DNA of 64,000 nucleotides from Actinomadura atramentaria DSM 43919 (GTDB taxonomy: Bacteria > Actinomycetota > Actinomycetes > Streptosporangiales > Streptosporangiaceae), in contig NZ_KB907211.1 of assembly GCF_000381885.1 (NCBI RefSeq), positions 124,001 to 188,000 of the forward strand, in the 5' to 3' direction. The notes under the pieces are model-generated. The model saw only the letters and a program-made list of their open reading frames with translations. It had not been told where the DNA came from and searched no databases. A program made the position numbers and the translations under genes. Shown here in pieces: positions 9,093 to 17,012 of this stretch (its first letter is position 1; each line of letters opens with the position of its first letter).

Positions 9093-9515
9093 CTAGATCC
9101 GAATCCAGCTCGTGACGACCGTCGAGCCGTCCGGGCGCTCGAAGGCCAGGCTCAGCGGGCCGGGCGCCAGGTCGGTGAACGCGAAGCGGCCCGCGTCGTC
9201 GGTCCGGCCCGGATGCGTCGCGCCGTCCGCGCGGCGGGCGGTGACGCGGGCCGGGGCGGCGGGCAGCAGTCGGCCCGCGAGGTCGCGGTCCAGGACCTCG
9301 ATCTCGATCGCGACGTCCGGGGCGGCGAACGCGAGCCGCCGCGCGGTGTCGGCGGCCCGGACGCCCGGCAGCGGCGACGCCTCGGCGGGCTCGGCGAGGA
9401 GCGCGCCCGGCAGCCGCCGCGCGTACGCGGCGCGGGCCGCCGCGAGGACCGGGTCCGGGACGGGATCGAGGGCGCGCAGCGCGTCGGCCGCGTCCCGCGG
9501 AACGTCGTCGGTCAC
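9093..9515 (-). CDS. small beta-sandwich (carboxypeptidase-regulatory-like) protein
   Basis: 140 residues. The N-terminal third is helical and the C-terminal 80 residues read as a carboxypeptidase-regulatory/transthyretin-like beta-sandwich (PARVTARRADGATHPGRTDDAGRFAFTDLAPGPLSLAF), with the typical T-D-x-x-G-R-F-x-F-x-x-L-x-P-G turn. The GTG at 9515 overlaps the sigma-factor stop (GTGA), so the genes are co-translated. It has no signal peptide and probably stays in the cytoplasm. Its position between sigma factor and CHAT protein suggests it links or regulates the two; this is inference. Confidence 0.72.
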   Translation of the reverse strand: MTDDVPRDAADALRALDPVPDPVLAAARAAYARRLPGALLAEPAEASPLPGVRAADTARRLAFAAPDVAIEIEVLDRDLAGRLLPAAPARVTARRADGATHPGRTDDAGRFAFTDLAPGPLSLAFERPDGSTVVTSWIRI

Positions 9516-10072
9516 CGGCCCAGCCTCCGCCGCAGCTCCGCGACGCAGCGGGCGCGCAGCGGGCCGACGCTGCCCACCGGCCGCTCCAGCGCCGCCGCCA
9601 GCTCCGCCTGGCCCGGTGCGAGCACCGCCAGCCGCAGCACGTCCTGGCAGCGGCGCGGCAGGCCGCGCAGCGCCGCGCCGACCTCCGCGACGCGGTCCCG
9701 CGCCGCCGCCAGCTCGTCCGGCGCGGCGGCTGCGCCGCGACCCACCGCGCCCGGCACCGCGTACGGGTCCGCGCCCGCCCCCGCGCACAGCGGTGCGAGG
9801 CCCCGGCGGTGCGCCGTGCGGCGCGCCTCGCGCCGGGCCGTGACGGCGAGCCACGCGCCGACGGCGTCCGGGTCGCGCAGCGCGTCCAGCCGCTCCACCA
9901 GCCGCAGCCAGGTGATCTGGACGACGTCGGCGCAGTCGGCGTCGCCGAGGCGGCACGCGCGCGCGATCGTCCACAGCAGCCCGCCGTACCGGCCGACCAG
10001 CGCGTCCCACGCCGCCGCGTCGCCGTCGCGGGCGCGGAGCAGCAGCTCACCGTCGCCCACCCGTTCGCCCAC
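9512..10072 (-). CDS. ECF-like RNA polymerase sigma factor
   Basis: 186 residues with sigma-70 region 2 (LLLRARDGDAAAWDALVGRYGGLLWTIARAC, then ADVVQITWLRLVERLDAL) and a shortened region 4 (LPRRCQDVLRLAVLAPGQAELAAAL, then GSVGPLRARCVAELRRRL). No anti-sigma factor is adjacent; the next genes encode a beta-sandwich protein and a CHAT protein. GTG 10072 was chosen because GGAGG lies four bases upstream; the open frame runs to 10144 without another good ribosome site. Many actinobacterial CHAT genes lie next to a sigma factor of this kind. Confidence 0.83.
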   Translation of the reverse strand: MGERVGDGELLLRARDGDAAAWDALVGRYGGLLWTIARACRLGDADCADVVQITWLRLVERLDALRDPDAVGAWLAVTARREARRTAHRRGLAPLCAGAGADPYAVPGAVGRGAAAAPDELAAARDRVAEVGAALRGLPRRCQDVLRLAVLAPGQAELAAALERPVGSVGPLRARCVAELRRRLGR

Positions 10073-10491
10073 TCGTCCTCCCGGTGTCACGGTCGCCGAC
10101 CGTAGCGGGACGTGCGCGCGGCGCGCCCGCGATGTGCCCGTCATGGTTACCGACTCGCCGCCGGGCCGTGCTCAACTCCTGATGATTGGACCCGCGCGCG
10201 GTCGGGTAGCCGCCCCGCCGGACGCCCCTGGACGGCTCCGGCGACTACGTCGCCGGACTGGTGTTTTCCACCGTCATCGGCACCGCGAAATGGGGATTTC
10301 TACGAACACGGCCACTGGCCGGGGAGAACTCCGCCACGCGGATCGGAAGGCGCGGTCAAGCGTTCGGCAAACAGTGTTCGCGCAGTGGTGCGTCCCGTTC
10401 CGATGATGCAGAATGAGCAACGCGGACGCCGCCCGTGGTGCGTACGAGGCCGTAGGGGAAGACGAGCCTCGGTACAGATCCAGGAGGTCCG
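10073..10491. other. divergent intergenic region, no gene seen
   Basis: About 420 bases between the sigma factor (minus) and the DUF3145 gene (plus). It must hold both promoters. Short frames here have no coding pattern. I found no clear operator or RNA structure. Confidence 0.5.
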
Positions 10492-10986
10492 GTGACCGCA
10501 CGTGGCGTTTTCTACGTCCACTCCGCGCCACCTGCGCTGAGCCCGCACATCGAGTGGGCGGCCGCAGGTGTCCTCGGCGTGCCCGTGTCCCTTGAGTGGG
10601 CCGACCAGCCCGCCGCGCCCGGGACGCTGCGCGCCGAACTGCACTGGGAGGGCAGGCCGGGCACCGCCGCCGGGATCACCTCCGCGCTGCGCAACTGGAA
10701 GCTCGCGCGGTTCGAATGCACGGAGGACCCCACCCCCGGCTGCGACGGGGTCCGCTACAGCTTCACGCCGTCCCTCGGCGTCTTCACCGGGGTCATCGGC
10801 GCGAACGGCGACATCATGATCCCCGAGGACCGGCTGCGCTCGGTCATGGCGACCGCCGCGCTCGGCAAGACCACCCTGGAGATCGAGCTGGACCGCCTGC
10901 TCGGCACGCCGTGGGACAACGAGCTGGAGCCGTTCCGCCGCGCCGGCGACGGCGCCCCCGTCCGCTGGCTGCACGCCGCCGTCTGA
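10492..10986 (+). CDS. DUF3145 domain protein
   Basis: 164 residues, nearly all DUF3145, an actinobacteria-restricted family of unknown function. Recognisable features are the FYVHSAPPALSPHIEWA start, SALRNWKLARFECTEDPT in the middle and LGTPWDNELEPFR at the end. The GTG is preceded by AGGAGG at ideal spacing. It probably has its own transcript, ending at the hairpin at 11102-11134. Confidence 0.85.
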   Translation: MTARGVFYVHSAPPALSPHIEWAAAGVLGVPVSLEWADQPAAPGTLRAELHWEGRPGTAAGITSALRNWKLARFECTEDPTPGCDGVRYSFTPSLGVFTGVIGANGDIMIPEDRLRSVMATAALGKTTLEIELDRLLGTPWDNELEPFRRAGDGAPVRWLHAAV

Positions 10987-11361
10987 CCCCGCGCGCCGTC
11001 CCCGCACCGGCACGCGACGACGCGGCGTCCCGCGGTCCTGCGTCCGCGCGGCTTCGGCTGCCCCGTCAGACCGTCGATCCAGCCTGCTCTTCGGGCAACG
11101 CGCAGTGCCCCTTCCACTCCGGGAGGGGCACTGCGAGCGCGGGTTGCAGCGAGAGGTTGCGACGATGGGCGCGTAGATAGCGCTTGCGGCCCGTTCACAT
11201 AGGACGCCGATGGAGAAAGGCGTGGGTCGCAGGAGAGTGAAGACGGGTGGTGACTGCCCATTAGTCTTGCTAGTTCACGGGCACCGGCCCATCGTGATCG
11301 TGTCCCGATGAAAATATCTTGATCCGATGGCGACTGAGGCGTGGAATGTTACCATGTCTCC
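10987..11361. other. intergenic stretch with terminator; GC content falls
   Basis: About 375 bases. It contains the hairpin at 11102-11134 and then sequence of lower GC leading into the unknown gene at 11362. No RNA gene was recognised. Confidence 0.5.
11102..11134 (+). terminator. intrinsic-type terminator of the DUF3145 gene
   Basis: Inverted repeat GCAGTGCCCC ... GGGGCACTGC with further pairing inside, giving a strong stem about 115 bases past the DUF3145 stop. No T-run follows. Confidence 0.6.
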
Positions 11362-11751
11362 ATGAATGACGAGCCCTCTCAAGGGGACGGCCACTCGGAG
11401 CGTGGACTTCCCGTTCCGCCGGCGCTGAATCCGAAAGATTTCGTTCGCGTTCCGGAAGATCCGTGGATCGCGTTGATCGTAGCTGCGGCGTCCGCTGTGG
11501 CGGTGGCAAGGAGGCGCGACCAGTCGGAAGAATTGTCGGAGGCCCTTGAAGCCCCCTACCGCCGCCTGGAGGAAGCGCTGCAAAAAATCAAGCTCCAGGC
11601 GGCGGAGGATGGCTTGGTCGACGCGACACTCGCCGCGATGAACGCTGCCGATGGCTATCTTGTAACGCCGCGTCTCGCGGCGGCGCATACCCGGATCAGC
11701 GTTGCGTTGCGCGAGGTGGCGGGTCTAGAACGACCAGAAGACCCATCGTGA
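11362..11751 (+). CDS. hypothetical protein, unknown function
   Basis: 129 residues, not recognised. Acidic N terminus, a short hydrophobic stretch (PWIALIVAAASAVAVA, about residues 40-55) that could be one membrane segment or a buried helix, then a long amphipathic helix (RRRDQSEELSEALEAPYRRLEEALQKIK) of coiled-coil type. Codon use is much less GC-biased than the surrounding chromosome. The last 27 bases overlap the lectin-like gene on the other strand. ATG 11362 was chosen over GTG 11341 because the upstream residues look non-coding. Confidence 0.6.
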   Translation: MNDEPSQGDGHSERGLPVPPALNPKDFVRVPEDPWIALIVAAASAVAVARRRDQSEELSEALEAPYRRLEEALQKIKLQAAEDGLVDATLAAMNAADGYLVTPRLAAAHTRISVALREVAGLERPEDPS

Positions 11752-12513
11752 GTTCTTCGGGACATTGGACCCATTGTCCTTCCAGAGAACGACATAGCGG
11801 TTTTCTGAAAGACCGCCCGCGACGTTTGCGGAGTAAGGGAAGCCGCCGGTCCATGCTGGCTTGAGCGCGTACACGTTGCTGCCGAGTTGCATGAACTCCC
11901 AAAGTTCGTTCTTGGCGACTCCGTCATCACAGTGCCAGGACAGGACGGCGGTGTTGTTGCGGTAGTCCCCGTGATCGACGTTCAGGCAGGAGAAGACGGT
12001 CTTGCCTGTCCCCGCGTTCTCGGGGCGATAGTTGTAGATCGCGAACCCGCATCGTTGGTAACCGTCTTGGTCGGAAAGGCAGTACGGAGTATCCGCTACG
12101 TACCAGTACTGGTTGGCTGCGCCGGTCCACTGCCACGTGATGACGTTGGTATTGGGCTTGTTTCCGCTCGCGTCCATGTACAGGCCGCTGTCTTCGTTGC
12201 CTGCTTCGACGTAGAACCCCTGGGCTGTCGCCGCATTTGTACTTTCGGTGCCGTAGGTTTTCTTCACCGTGACGCCGGGCCCCGGCGGCGGAGCGGGGAT
12301 ATTGACTTTATGTCCGGTGGGTGGCCCGCCATTTTGTGAGGGTGGGCCGGGTTTCTTGAGATCATCGGGGCTATTTGGGGCGAGGAAGCCTGGAGAAGGG
12401 GGGCCGGGGGTGGTCGGCTGACCCGCTCTGGCTCCGGGTTCTAGGAGGGTCAGTACCGCCAGCATGGTAGCGACAGCATATAAGGTCTGCTTGGCGGCCG
12501 TTCTGAAGCGCAT
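11725..12513 (-). CDS. secreted ricin-B/beta-trefoil-like protein
   Basis: 262 residues. The start has RFR followed by a hydrophobic core (YAVATMLAVLTLL) and ARAG, a Sec signal peptide probably cleaved near residue 30. A proline-rich linker (residues about 31-80) follows, then a domain with three QxW-like repeats (NQYWYV, NELWEF, NSRWVF) and paired cysteines, pointing to a carbohydrate-binding beta-trefoil fold. No catalytic domain is attached, so it may be a free lectin or an adhesion/inhibitor protein. GC and codon use are lower than in neighbours. An AGGAAGG ribosome site supports ATG 12513. Ligand unknown. Confidence 0.65.
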   Translation of the reverse strand: MRFRTAAKQTLYAVATMLAVLTLLEPGARAGQPTTPGPPSPGFLAPNSPDDLKKPGPPSQNGGPPTGHKVNIPAPPPGPGVTVKKTYGTESTNAATAQGFYVEAGNEDSGLYMDASGNKPNTNVITWQWTGAANQYWYVADTPYCLSDQDGYQRCGFAIYNYRPENAGTGKTVFSCLNVDHGDYRNNTAVLSWHCDDGVAKNELWEFMQLGSNVYALKPAWTGGFPYSANVAGGLSENRYVVLWKDNGSNVPKNSRWVFWSF

Positions 12514-12760
12514 GTGGGACTCGCCTTCCTGTACCGTGACTTTCGGTGTAATGCAAGTCAACATCATGGTTTCGTTGATTTCAATCTACCCAGTCGGGAT
12601 GGCCGCATCCGGCCCCCAGTATTTTCGGGTTGATCTGATCCACGCGAGTCGGGGCGCGGAAGGCGCCGACAGTTGACGGGGAGTACGACGAACCCACGGA
12701 GTCTCGCTCACTCGTGCGATACGCCGGTGGGGACCTGTCTCGAGAGCTGAACTTGCGCAC

Positions 12761-12804
12761 AACGCGCGACGCCCCTCCCGGAAGGGGGAGGGGCGTCGCG
12801 CGTT
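12761..12804 (-). terminator. strong terminator of the fatty-acid synthase operon
   Basis: Perfect 19-bp stem (AACGCGCGACGCCCCTCCC and its complement) with a tight 6-base loop, starting eight bases past the accD stop on the minus strand. No T-run, but the stem is exceptionally stable. It ends the fabD-accD transcript. Confidence 0.75.
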
Positions 12805-12811
12805 CGGGTTG

Positions 12812-14254
12812 TTACAGCGGGATGTTGCCGTGGGAGCCGCGGGCCGGGATGGCCTCGGCGATGGCGCGGGCCAGGGCCGTGCGGGTCGTGTCCGGGGTGA
12901 TGACCTCGTCCACGACGCCCAGGGCGCGGGCGCGCTCCAGACCGCCCGCGATCTTCTCGTGCTCGGCCGCCAGCTCGGCCTCCAGCGCCGGGCGCTCCTC
13001 CGCCGGGACGGCAGCGATCTTGCGCCGGTGCAGCACCCGCACCGCCGCGACCGCGCCCATGACCGCCAGCTCCGCCGTCGGCCAGGCGAACACCCGCGTC
13101 GCGCCCAGCGACCGCGAGTTCATCGCGATGTACGCGCCGCCGTACGCCTTGCGGGTCACCAGCGTGACGCGCGGGACCGTCGCGGCCGCGAACGCGTGCA
13201 GCAGCTTGGCGCCGCGCCGGACCACGCCCTCGTGCTCCTGGCCGACGCCCGGCAGATAGCCGGGGACGTCCACCAGCACCACCAGCGGCACCCCGAACGC
13301 GTCGCACATCCGGACGAACCGGGCGGCCTTCTCGGCGGACGTCGAGTCCAGGCAGCCGCCCAGCCGCAGCGGGTTGTTGGCGATGACGCCGACCGTCCGC
13401 CCGCCGAGCCGCCCCAGCGCCGTCACGACGTTCGGCGCCCACTTGGGGTGCAGCTCGACGTAGTCGCCCTCGTCGTCGTCCACGACGCCGCGCACCAGCG
13501 GGTGGACGCTGTACGCGCGGCGCGGGTTCTCCGGCAGGATGCCCGAGAAGTCCCGCTCGGCGACGTCGTCGAGGCGCAGCCGCCCCTGGTGCCCGAGCAG
13601 CACCGCCAGCCGCCGCCCCCGCTCGATCGCCTCGTCGTCGTCGCGGGCCACGACGTGGACCACGCCGGACTTGCGCGAGTGCGGCTCGGGGCCGCCCAGC
13701 GAGGCCATGTCGATGTCCTCGCCGGTCACCGAGCGGACCACGTCCGGGCCGGTCACGAAGATCTTGCCGCTCTGCGACAGCACGACCACGTCCGTCAGCG
13801 CCGGGCCGTACGCCGCCCCGCCCGCCGCCGCGCCCAGCACCACCGAGATCTGCGGGACGATCCCCGACGCCCGCGTCATCGCCGCGAACACCTGCCCGAC
13901 CGCGTGCAGCGACTCGACGCCCTCGGCGAGCCGCGCGCCGCCCGAGTGCCACAGCCCGATGATCGGCAGCCGCTCCCGGACGGCGTGGTCGTAGGCCGCG
14001 ACGATCGCCGCGCAGCCCGCCGCGCCCATCGCGCCGCCCTGCACGCGCGGGTCCGACGCGAACGCCACGACCGGCAGGCCCTCGACCCGGCCGATCCCGG
14101 CGAGCGCGCCGCTGCCGTCGTCCTCGTCGCTGAGGGGACGGAAGGTGGCGTCGTCGAAGAGCACCGACAGGCGGACCCGCGGGTGGCGCGGGTCGGGGGC
14201 CTGCTCGGGCTCCGCGTCCGCCGGGCCGACGACCCGGTTGTCGAGAACGGTCAC
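12812..14254 (-). CDS. accD: acyl-CoA carboxylase carboxyltransferase (beta) subunit
   Basis: 480-residue carboxyltransferase. The two crotonase-like halves carry the oxyanion glycine motifs: GCAAIVAAYDHA with LWHSGGARLAEG (N half) and VLVDVPGYLPGVGQEHEGVVRRGAKLLHAF (C half), which form the acyl-CoA and biotin sites. With a biotin-carrying alpha subunit encoded elsewhere it makes malonyl-CoA for the fab genes beside it. Last gene of the fab operon, like accD6 at the end of the mycobacterial fabD-acpM-kasA-kasB cluster. GTG 14254 has AAGGAG eight bases upstream. Confidence 0.9.
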   Translation of the reverse strand: MTVLDNRVVGPADAEPEQAPDPRHPRVRLSVLFDDATFRPLSDEDDGSGALAGIGRVEGLPVVAFASDPRVQGGAMGAAGCAAIVAAYDHAVRERLPIIGLWHSGGARLAEGVESLHAVGQVFAAMTRASGIVPQISVVLGAAAGGAAYGPALTDVVVLSQSGKIFVTGPDVVRSVTGEDIDMASLGGPEPHSRKSGVVHVVARDDDEAIERGRRLAVLLGHQGRLRLDDVAERDFSGILPENPRRAYSVHPLVRGVVDDDEGDYVELHPKWAPNVVTALGRLGGRTVGVIANNPLRLGGCLDSTSAEKAARFVRMCDAFGVPLVVLVDVPGYLPGVGQEHEGVVRRGAKLLHAFAAATVPRVTLVTRKAYGGAYIAMNSRSLGATRVFAWPTAELAVMGAVAAVRVLHRRKIAAVPAEERPALEAELAAEHEKIAGGLERARALGVVDEVITPDTTRTALARAIAEAIPARGSHGNIPL

Positions 14255-14301
14255 GTCAGTTGCTCCTTAGGTGCCTGCGCCGCGGCGGAGCGGAGCCCGC
14301 G

Positions 14302-15612
14302 TCAGACGGCGCGACGGAAGGCGACCGACACGTTGTGGCCGCCGAAACCGAACGAGTTGTTGAGAGCGGCGGCGGGGCCGTCCGGGATCGCGCGCGGCTC
14401 GCCGCGCACGACGTCCAGGTCGACCTCGTCGTCCATGTCCTCCAGGTTGGCGGTGGGCGGGACGAGCCCCTCGCGCAGCGTCAGGATCGTGATCACCGAC
14501 TCCAGCGCGCCCGCGCCGCCGAGCAGGTGGCCCGTCATCGACTTGGTGCCGGTGACGGTCAGCCGGTCCGCGACGTCGCCGAGCGCGGCGCGGATCGACG
14601 CCAGCTCGGCGATGTCGCCCGCCGGGGTCGAGGTCGCGTGCGCGTTGACGTGGACGATGTCCTCGGGCGTCAGCCCGCCGTCCTCGAGCGCCCGCAGCAT
14701 GGCCTTGGCCTGGCCCGCGCCGCTCGGGTCCGGCAGGACGATGTCGTAGGCGTCGTTGGAGTAGCCGCAGCCCGCCGCGATGGCGTGGATCTTCGCGCCG
14801 CGCGCGCGGGCGTGCTCCTCGGACTCCAGGATCATGACGGCCGCGCCCTCGCCGAGGACGAACCCGTCGCGGTTCTTGTCGTAGGGCCGGGACGCGCGCT
14901 CCGGCTCCTCGTTGCGCGTGGACATCGCGCGCATCGAACCGAACGACGCCATCTGCAGCGGGTGGATGCACGACTCGGTGCCGCCGCAGATCACCACGTC
15001 CGCGCGGCCCGCGCGGATCATGTCGATCGCGTACCCGACGGCCTCGCCGCTGGACGCGCACGCGCTCACCAGCGCGTGCGACCCCGCCGTCGCGCCGAAC
15101 TCGATGCCGACGTGCCCGGACGCGCCGTTCGGCATCAGCATCGGGACGGTGAAGGGCGAGACGCGCGCCCAGCCCTTCTCCTTGTAGACGTCGTAGCTGT
15201 TCAGCGCCGTGTGCAGGCCGCCGATGCCGCTGGACACCACGACGCCGAGGCGGTCCCCGTCCACCCGGAAGCCCTCGTCGGCGCCCGGCTCGGCCTCGAC
15301 CGGCTTGGCGCTCTTGGCGCGCCGCACCGGCGGCGCGAAACCCGCGTCCCGCCACGCCTCGCGCGCGGCTATCAGCGCGATGGCCTGGCTGCGGTCCAGT
15401 CGCCGGAGCTGCGCGCGCGGGATGCTCTCGGCCGGGTCCACGGCGAGCTGCGCGGCGAAGCGGACCGGCAGCTCGTCGACGTTGTCCCAGTCCAGCTTGC
15501 GGACCCCGGACCTGCCGGCGAGCAGCGCGGACCACGTCGACGGGACGTCCCCGCCGAGCGGTGTGGTCGCGCCGAGGCCGGTCACGACGACGGAGGTCGG
15601 GCTAGTGCTCAT
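14302..15612 (-). CDS. fabF: beta-ketoacyl-ACP synthase II
   Basis: 436-residue condensing enzyme that elongates acyl-ACP with malonyl-ACP. Catalytic Cys near residue 185 in VSACASSGEA, with the two His motifs NAHATSTPAGD and KSMTGHLLGGAGA. Residues about 95-113 (RRAKSAKPVEAEPGADEG) are a charged insertion compared with E. coli FabF. ATG 15612 has GAGGAG eight bases upstream; the six codons before it are not coding-like. It lies between acpP and accD, separated from acpP by a large stem-loop. Confidence 0.93.
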   Translation of the reverse strand: MSTSPTSVVVTGLGATTPLGGDVPSTWSALLAGRSGVRKLDWDNVDELPVRFAAQLAVDPAESIPRAQLRRLDRSQAIALIAAREAWRDAGFAPPVRRAKSAKPVEAEPGADEGFRVDGDRLGVVVSSGIGGLHTALNSYDVYKEKGWARVSPFTVPMLMPNGASGHVGIEFGATAGSHALVSACASSGEAVGYAIDMIRAGRADVVICGGTESCIHPLQMASFGSMRAMSTRNEEPERASRPYDKNRDGFVLGEGAAVMILESEEHARARGAKIHAIAAGCGYSNDAYDIVLPDPSGAGQAKAMLRALEDGGLTPEDIVHVNAHATSTPAGDIAELASIRAALGDVADRLTVTGTKSMTGHLLGGAGALESVITILTLREGLVPPTANLEDMDDEVDLDVVRGEPRAIPDGPAAALNNSFGFGGHNVSVAFRRAV

Positions 15613-15648
15613 CTTGAGTGCTCCTCGCAAACTGGGGGGTGCGGGTCG

Positions 15649-15719
15649 GCGCGCCGCCGGTTCCGCCGGAATCCGGACGGAACCGGCCTGTCGACCGGCC
15701 GGGAGGCCCGGCGGCGCGC
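15649..15719 (-). promoter_or_regulatory. long stem-loop between acpP and fabF
   Basis: A 12-bp perfect outer stem (GCGCGCCGCCGG and CCGGCGGCGCGC) encloses two smaller inverted repeats. It lies in the only sizeable gap of the fab operon, just after acpP. It may act as a partial terminator or RNA-processing/stabilising site that lets ACP be made in excess over FabF; this is inference from position. Confidence 0.5.
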
Positions 15720-15730
15720 TCCCGCGTCGC

Positions 15731-15994
15731 TCAGCCCTGCGGCTTCTGCAGGTTCTGGACGAAGTTGATGACGTCCTGCACCGTCTTCAGGTTGCGCAGC
15801 TCGTCATCGGGGATCTCGACGCCGAACTGGTCCTGCGCGGCAACGGCGATCTCTACCATCGACAGCGAGTCGATGTCCAGGTCCTCGATGAAGTTCTTCT
15901 CCGGGGTGACCTCGGACTTGTCGATGCCGACGATCTCGTCGATGATCTCCGCAAGGCCCTTCAGGATGTCCTGTTCGGTGGCGATGGCGGCCAT
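15731..15994 (-). CDS. acpP: acyl carrier protein
   Basis: 87-residue acidic four-helix carrier. The phosphopantetheine attachment site is Ser43 in DIDSLSMVEI. It carries growing acyl chains between the fab enzymes. GAAGGAG precedes the ATG. Lies between fabH and fabF, as in other actinobacteria. Confidence 0.95.
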   Translation of the reverse strand: MAAIATEQDILKGLAEIIDEIVGIDKSEVTPEKNFIEDLDIDSLSMVEIAVAAQDQFGVEIPDDELRNLKTVQDVINFVQNLQKPQG

Positions 15995-16046
15995 TGTTCT
16001 CCTTCGATGGGTGTGGGTCAGGGCCCGGACGCGGTGCGACCAGGGC

Positions 16047-17012
16047 CTAAGGGATCTGGATGACTTGGGCAGCGTAGGCCAATCCCGCGCCGAACCCGAC
16101 CAGCAGGGCCGGAGCGCCCGACGGCACGTCGCCGCGCTCGACCATGCGCGACAGGGCGATGGGAATGGACGCGCCCGAGGTGTTGCCCGACCGCACGATG
16201 TCGTCGGCGACGACGGCGTTGTGCGCCTTCACCTTCCGCGCGATGGCCTCGATGATCCGCAGGTTCGCCTGGTGCGGGACGACCGCCGCCAGCTCGGCCG
16301 GGGCCACGCCCGCCCGCTCGCACGCCGCCAGCGCCACCGGCGCGACCGCCGTCGTCGCCCAGCGGAACACGGCCTGGCCGTCCTGCCGGATGTACTCGTG
16401 GCGGCTCCCGATGCGGATGCGGTCGGACTGGCCGCCGTCGCTGCCCCACGCCACCGGGCCGACGCCCGGCTCGGCCGCCGCGCCGACGACCGCAGCGCCC
16501 GCGCCGTCCGCGAAGATGATGCAGGTCGACCGGTCGGACCAGTCGATCCACTGCGACATCTTCTCCGCGCCGATCACCAGCGCGTTGCGGGCGGAGCCCG
16601 TCCGGACGGCCGCGTCCGCCGCCGCCAGCGCGTAGCAGAAGCCCGCGCACGCCGCGTTCAGGTCGTACGCGCCCGGCGCGGCGATCCCGAGCCGGTGCGC
16701 GACGCTCGCCGCGTGGCTCGGCATCGGCGTCTCCGCCGAGCACGTCGCGACGATCACCAGGTCGATGTCGGCCGGGGCCAGGCCGCTGGCGGCGAGCGCC
16801 TTGCCGCCGGCCTGCGCGGCCATGTCCACGATCGTCTCGTCCTCGGCGGCGACGCGCCGCTCGACGATCCCGACGCGGCTGCGGATCCACTCGTCGTTGG
16901 TGTCCACCGTCGCGGCCAGGTCGTCGTTGGTGACGACCCGCGCGGGCCGGTAGTCGCCGAACGCGAGGACTCGCGAACCGGGGACCGTGTCGTTGATGCG
17001 GATCGTCGTCAT
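16047..17012 (-). CDS. fabH: beta-ketoacyl-ACP synthase III
   Basis: 321 residues. Initiates fatty-acid synthesis by condensing an acyl-CoA primer with malonyl-ACP; actinomycete FabH often prefers branched primers. Catalytic triad: Cys122 in NAACAGFCYAL, His in VPHQANLRI and Asn in SGNTSGASIP. The ATG overlaps the fabD stop (ATGA). A much longer in-frame extension exists upstream but runs antisense-like through fabD in another frame and is not coding. Confidence 0.94.
   Translation of the reverse strand: MTTIRINDTVPGSRVLAFGDYRPARVVTNDDLAATVDTNDEWIRSRVGIVERRVAAEDETIVDMAAQAGGKALAASGLAPADIDLVIVATCSAETPMPSHAASVAHRLGIAAPGAYDLNAACAGFCYALAAADAAVRTGSARNALVIGAEKMSQWIDWSDRSTCIIFADGAGAAVVGAAAEPGVGPVAWGSDGGQSDRIRIGSRHEYIRQDGQAVFRWATTAVAPVALAACERAGVAPAELAAVVPHQANLRIIEAIARKVKAHNAVVADDIVRSGNTSGASIPIALSRMVERGDVPSGAPALLVGFGAGLAYAAQVIQIP

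Noticed and set aside
6840-10406. 1188-codon plus-strand frame opposite the CHAT operon
   Set aside because: Composition artefact; the minus-strand frames carry CHAT and sigma-factor motifs.
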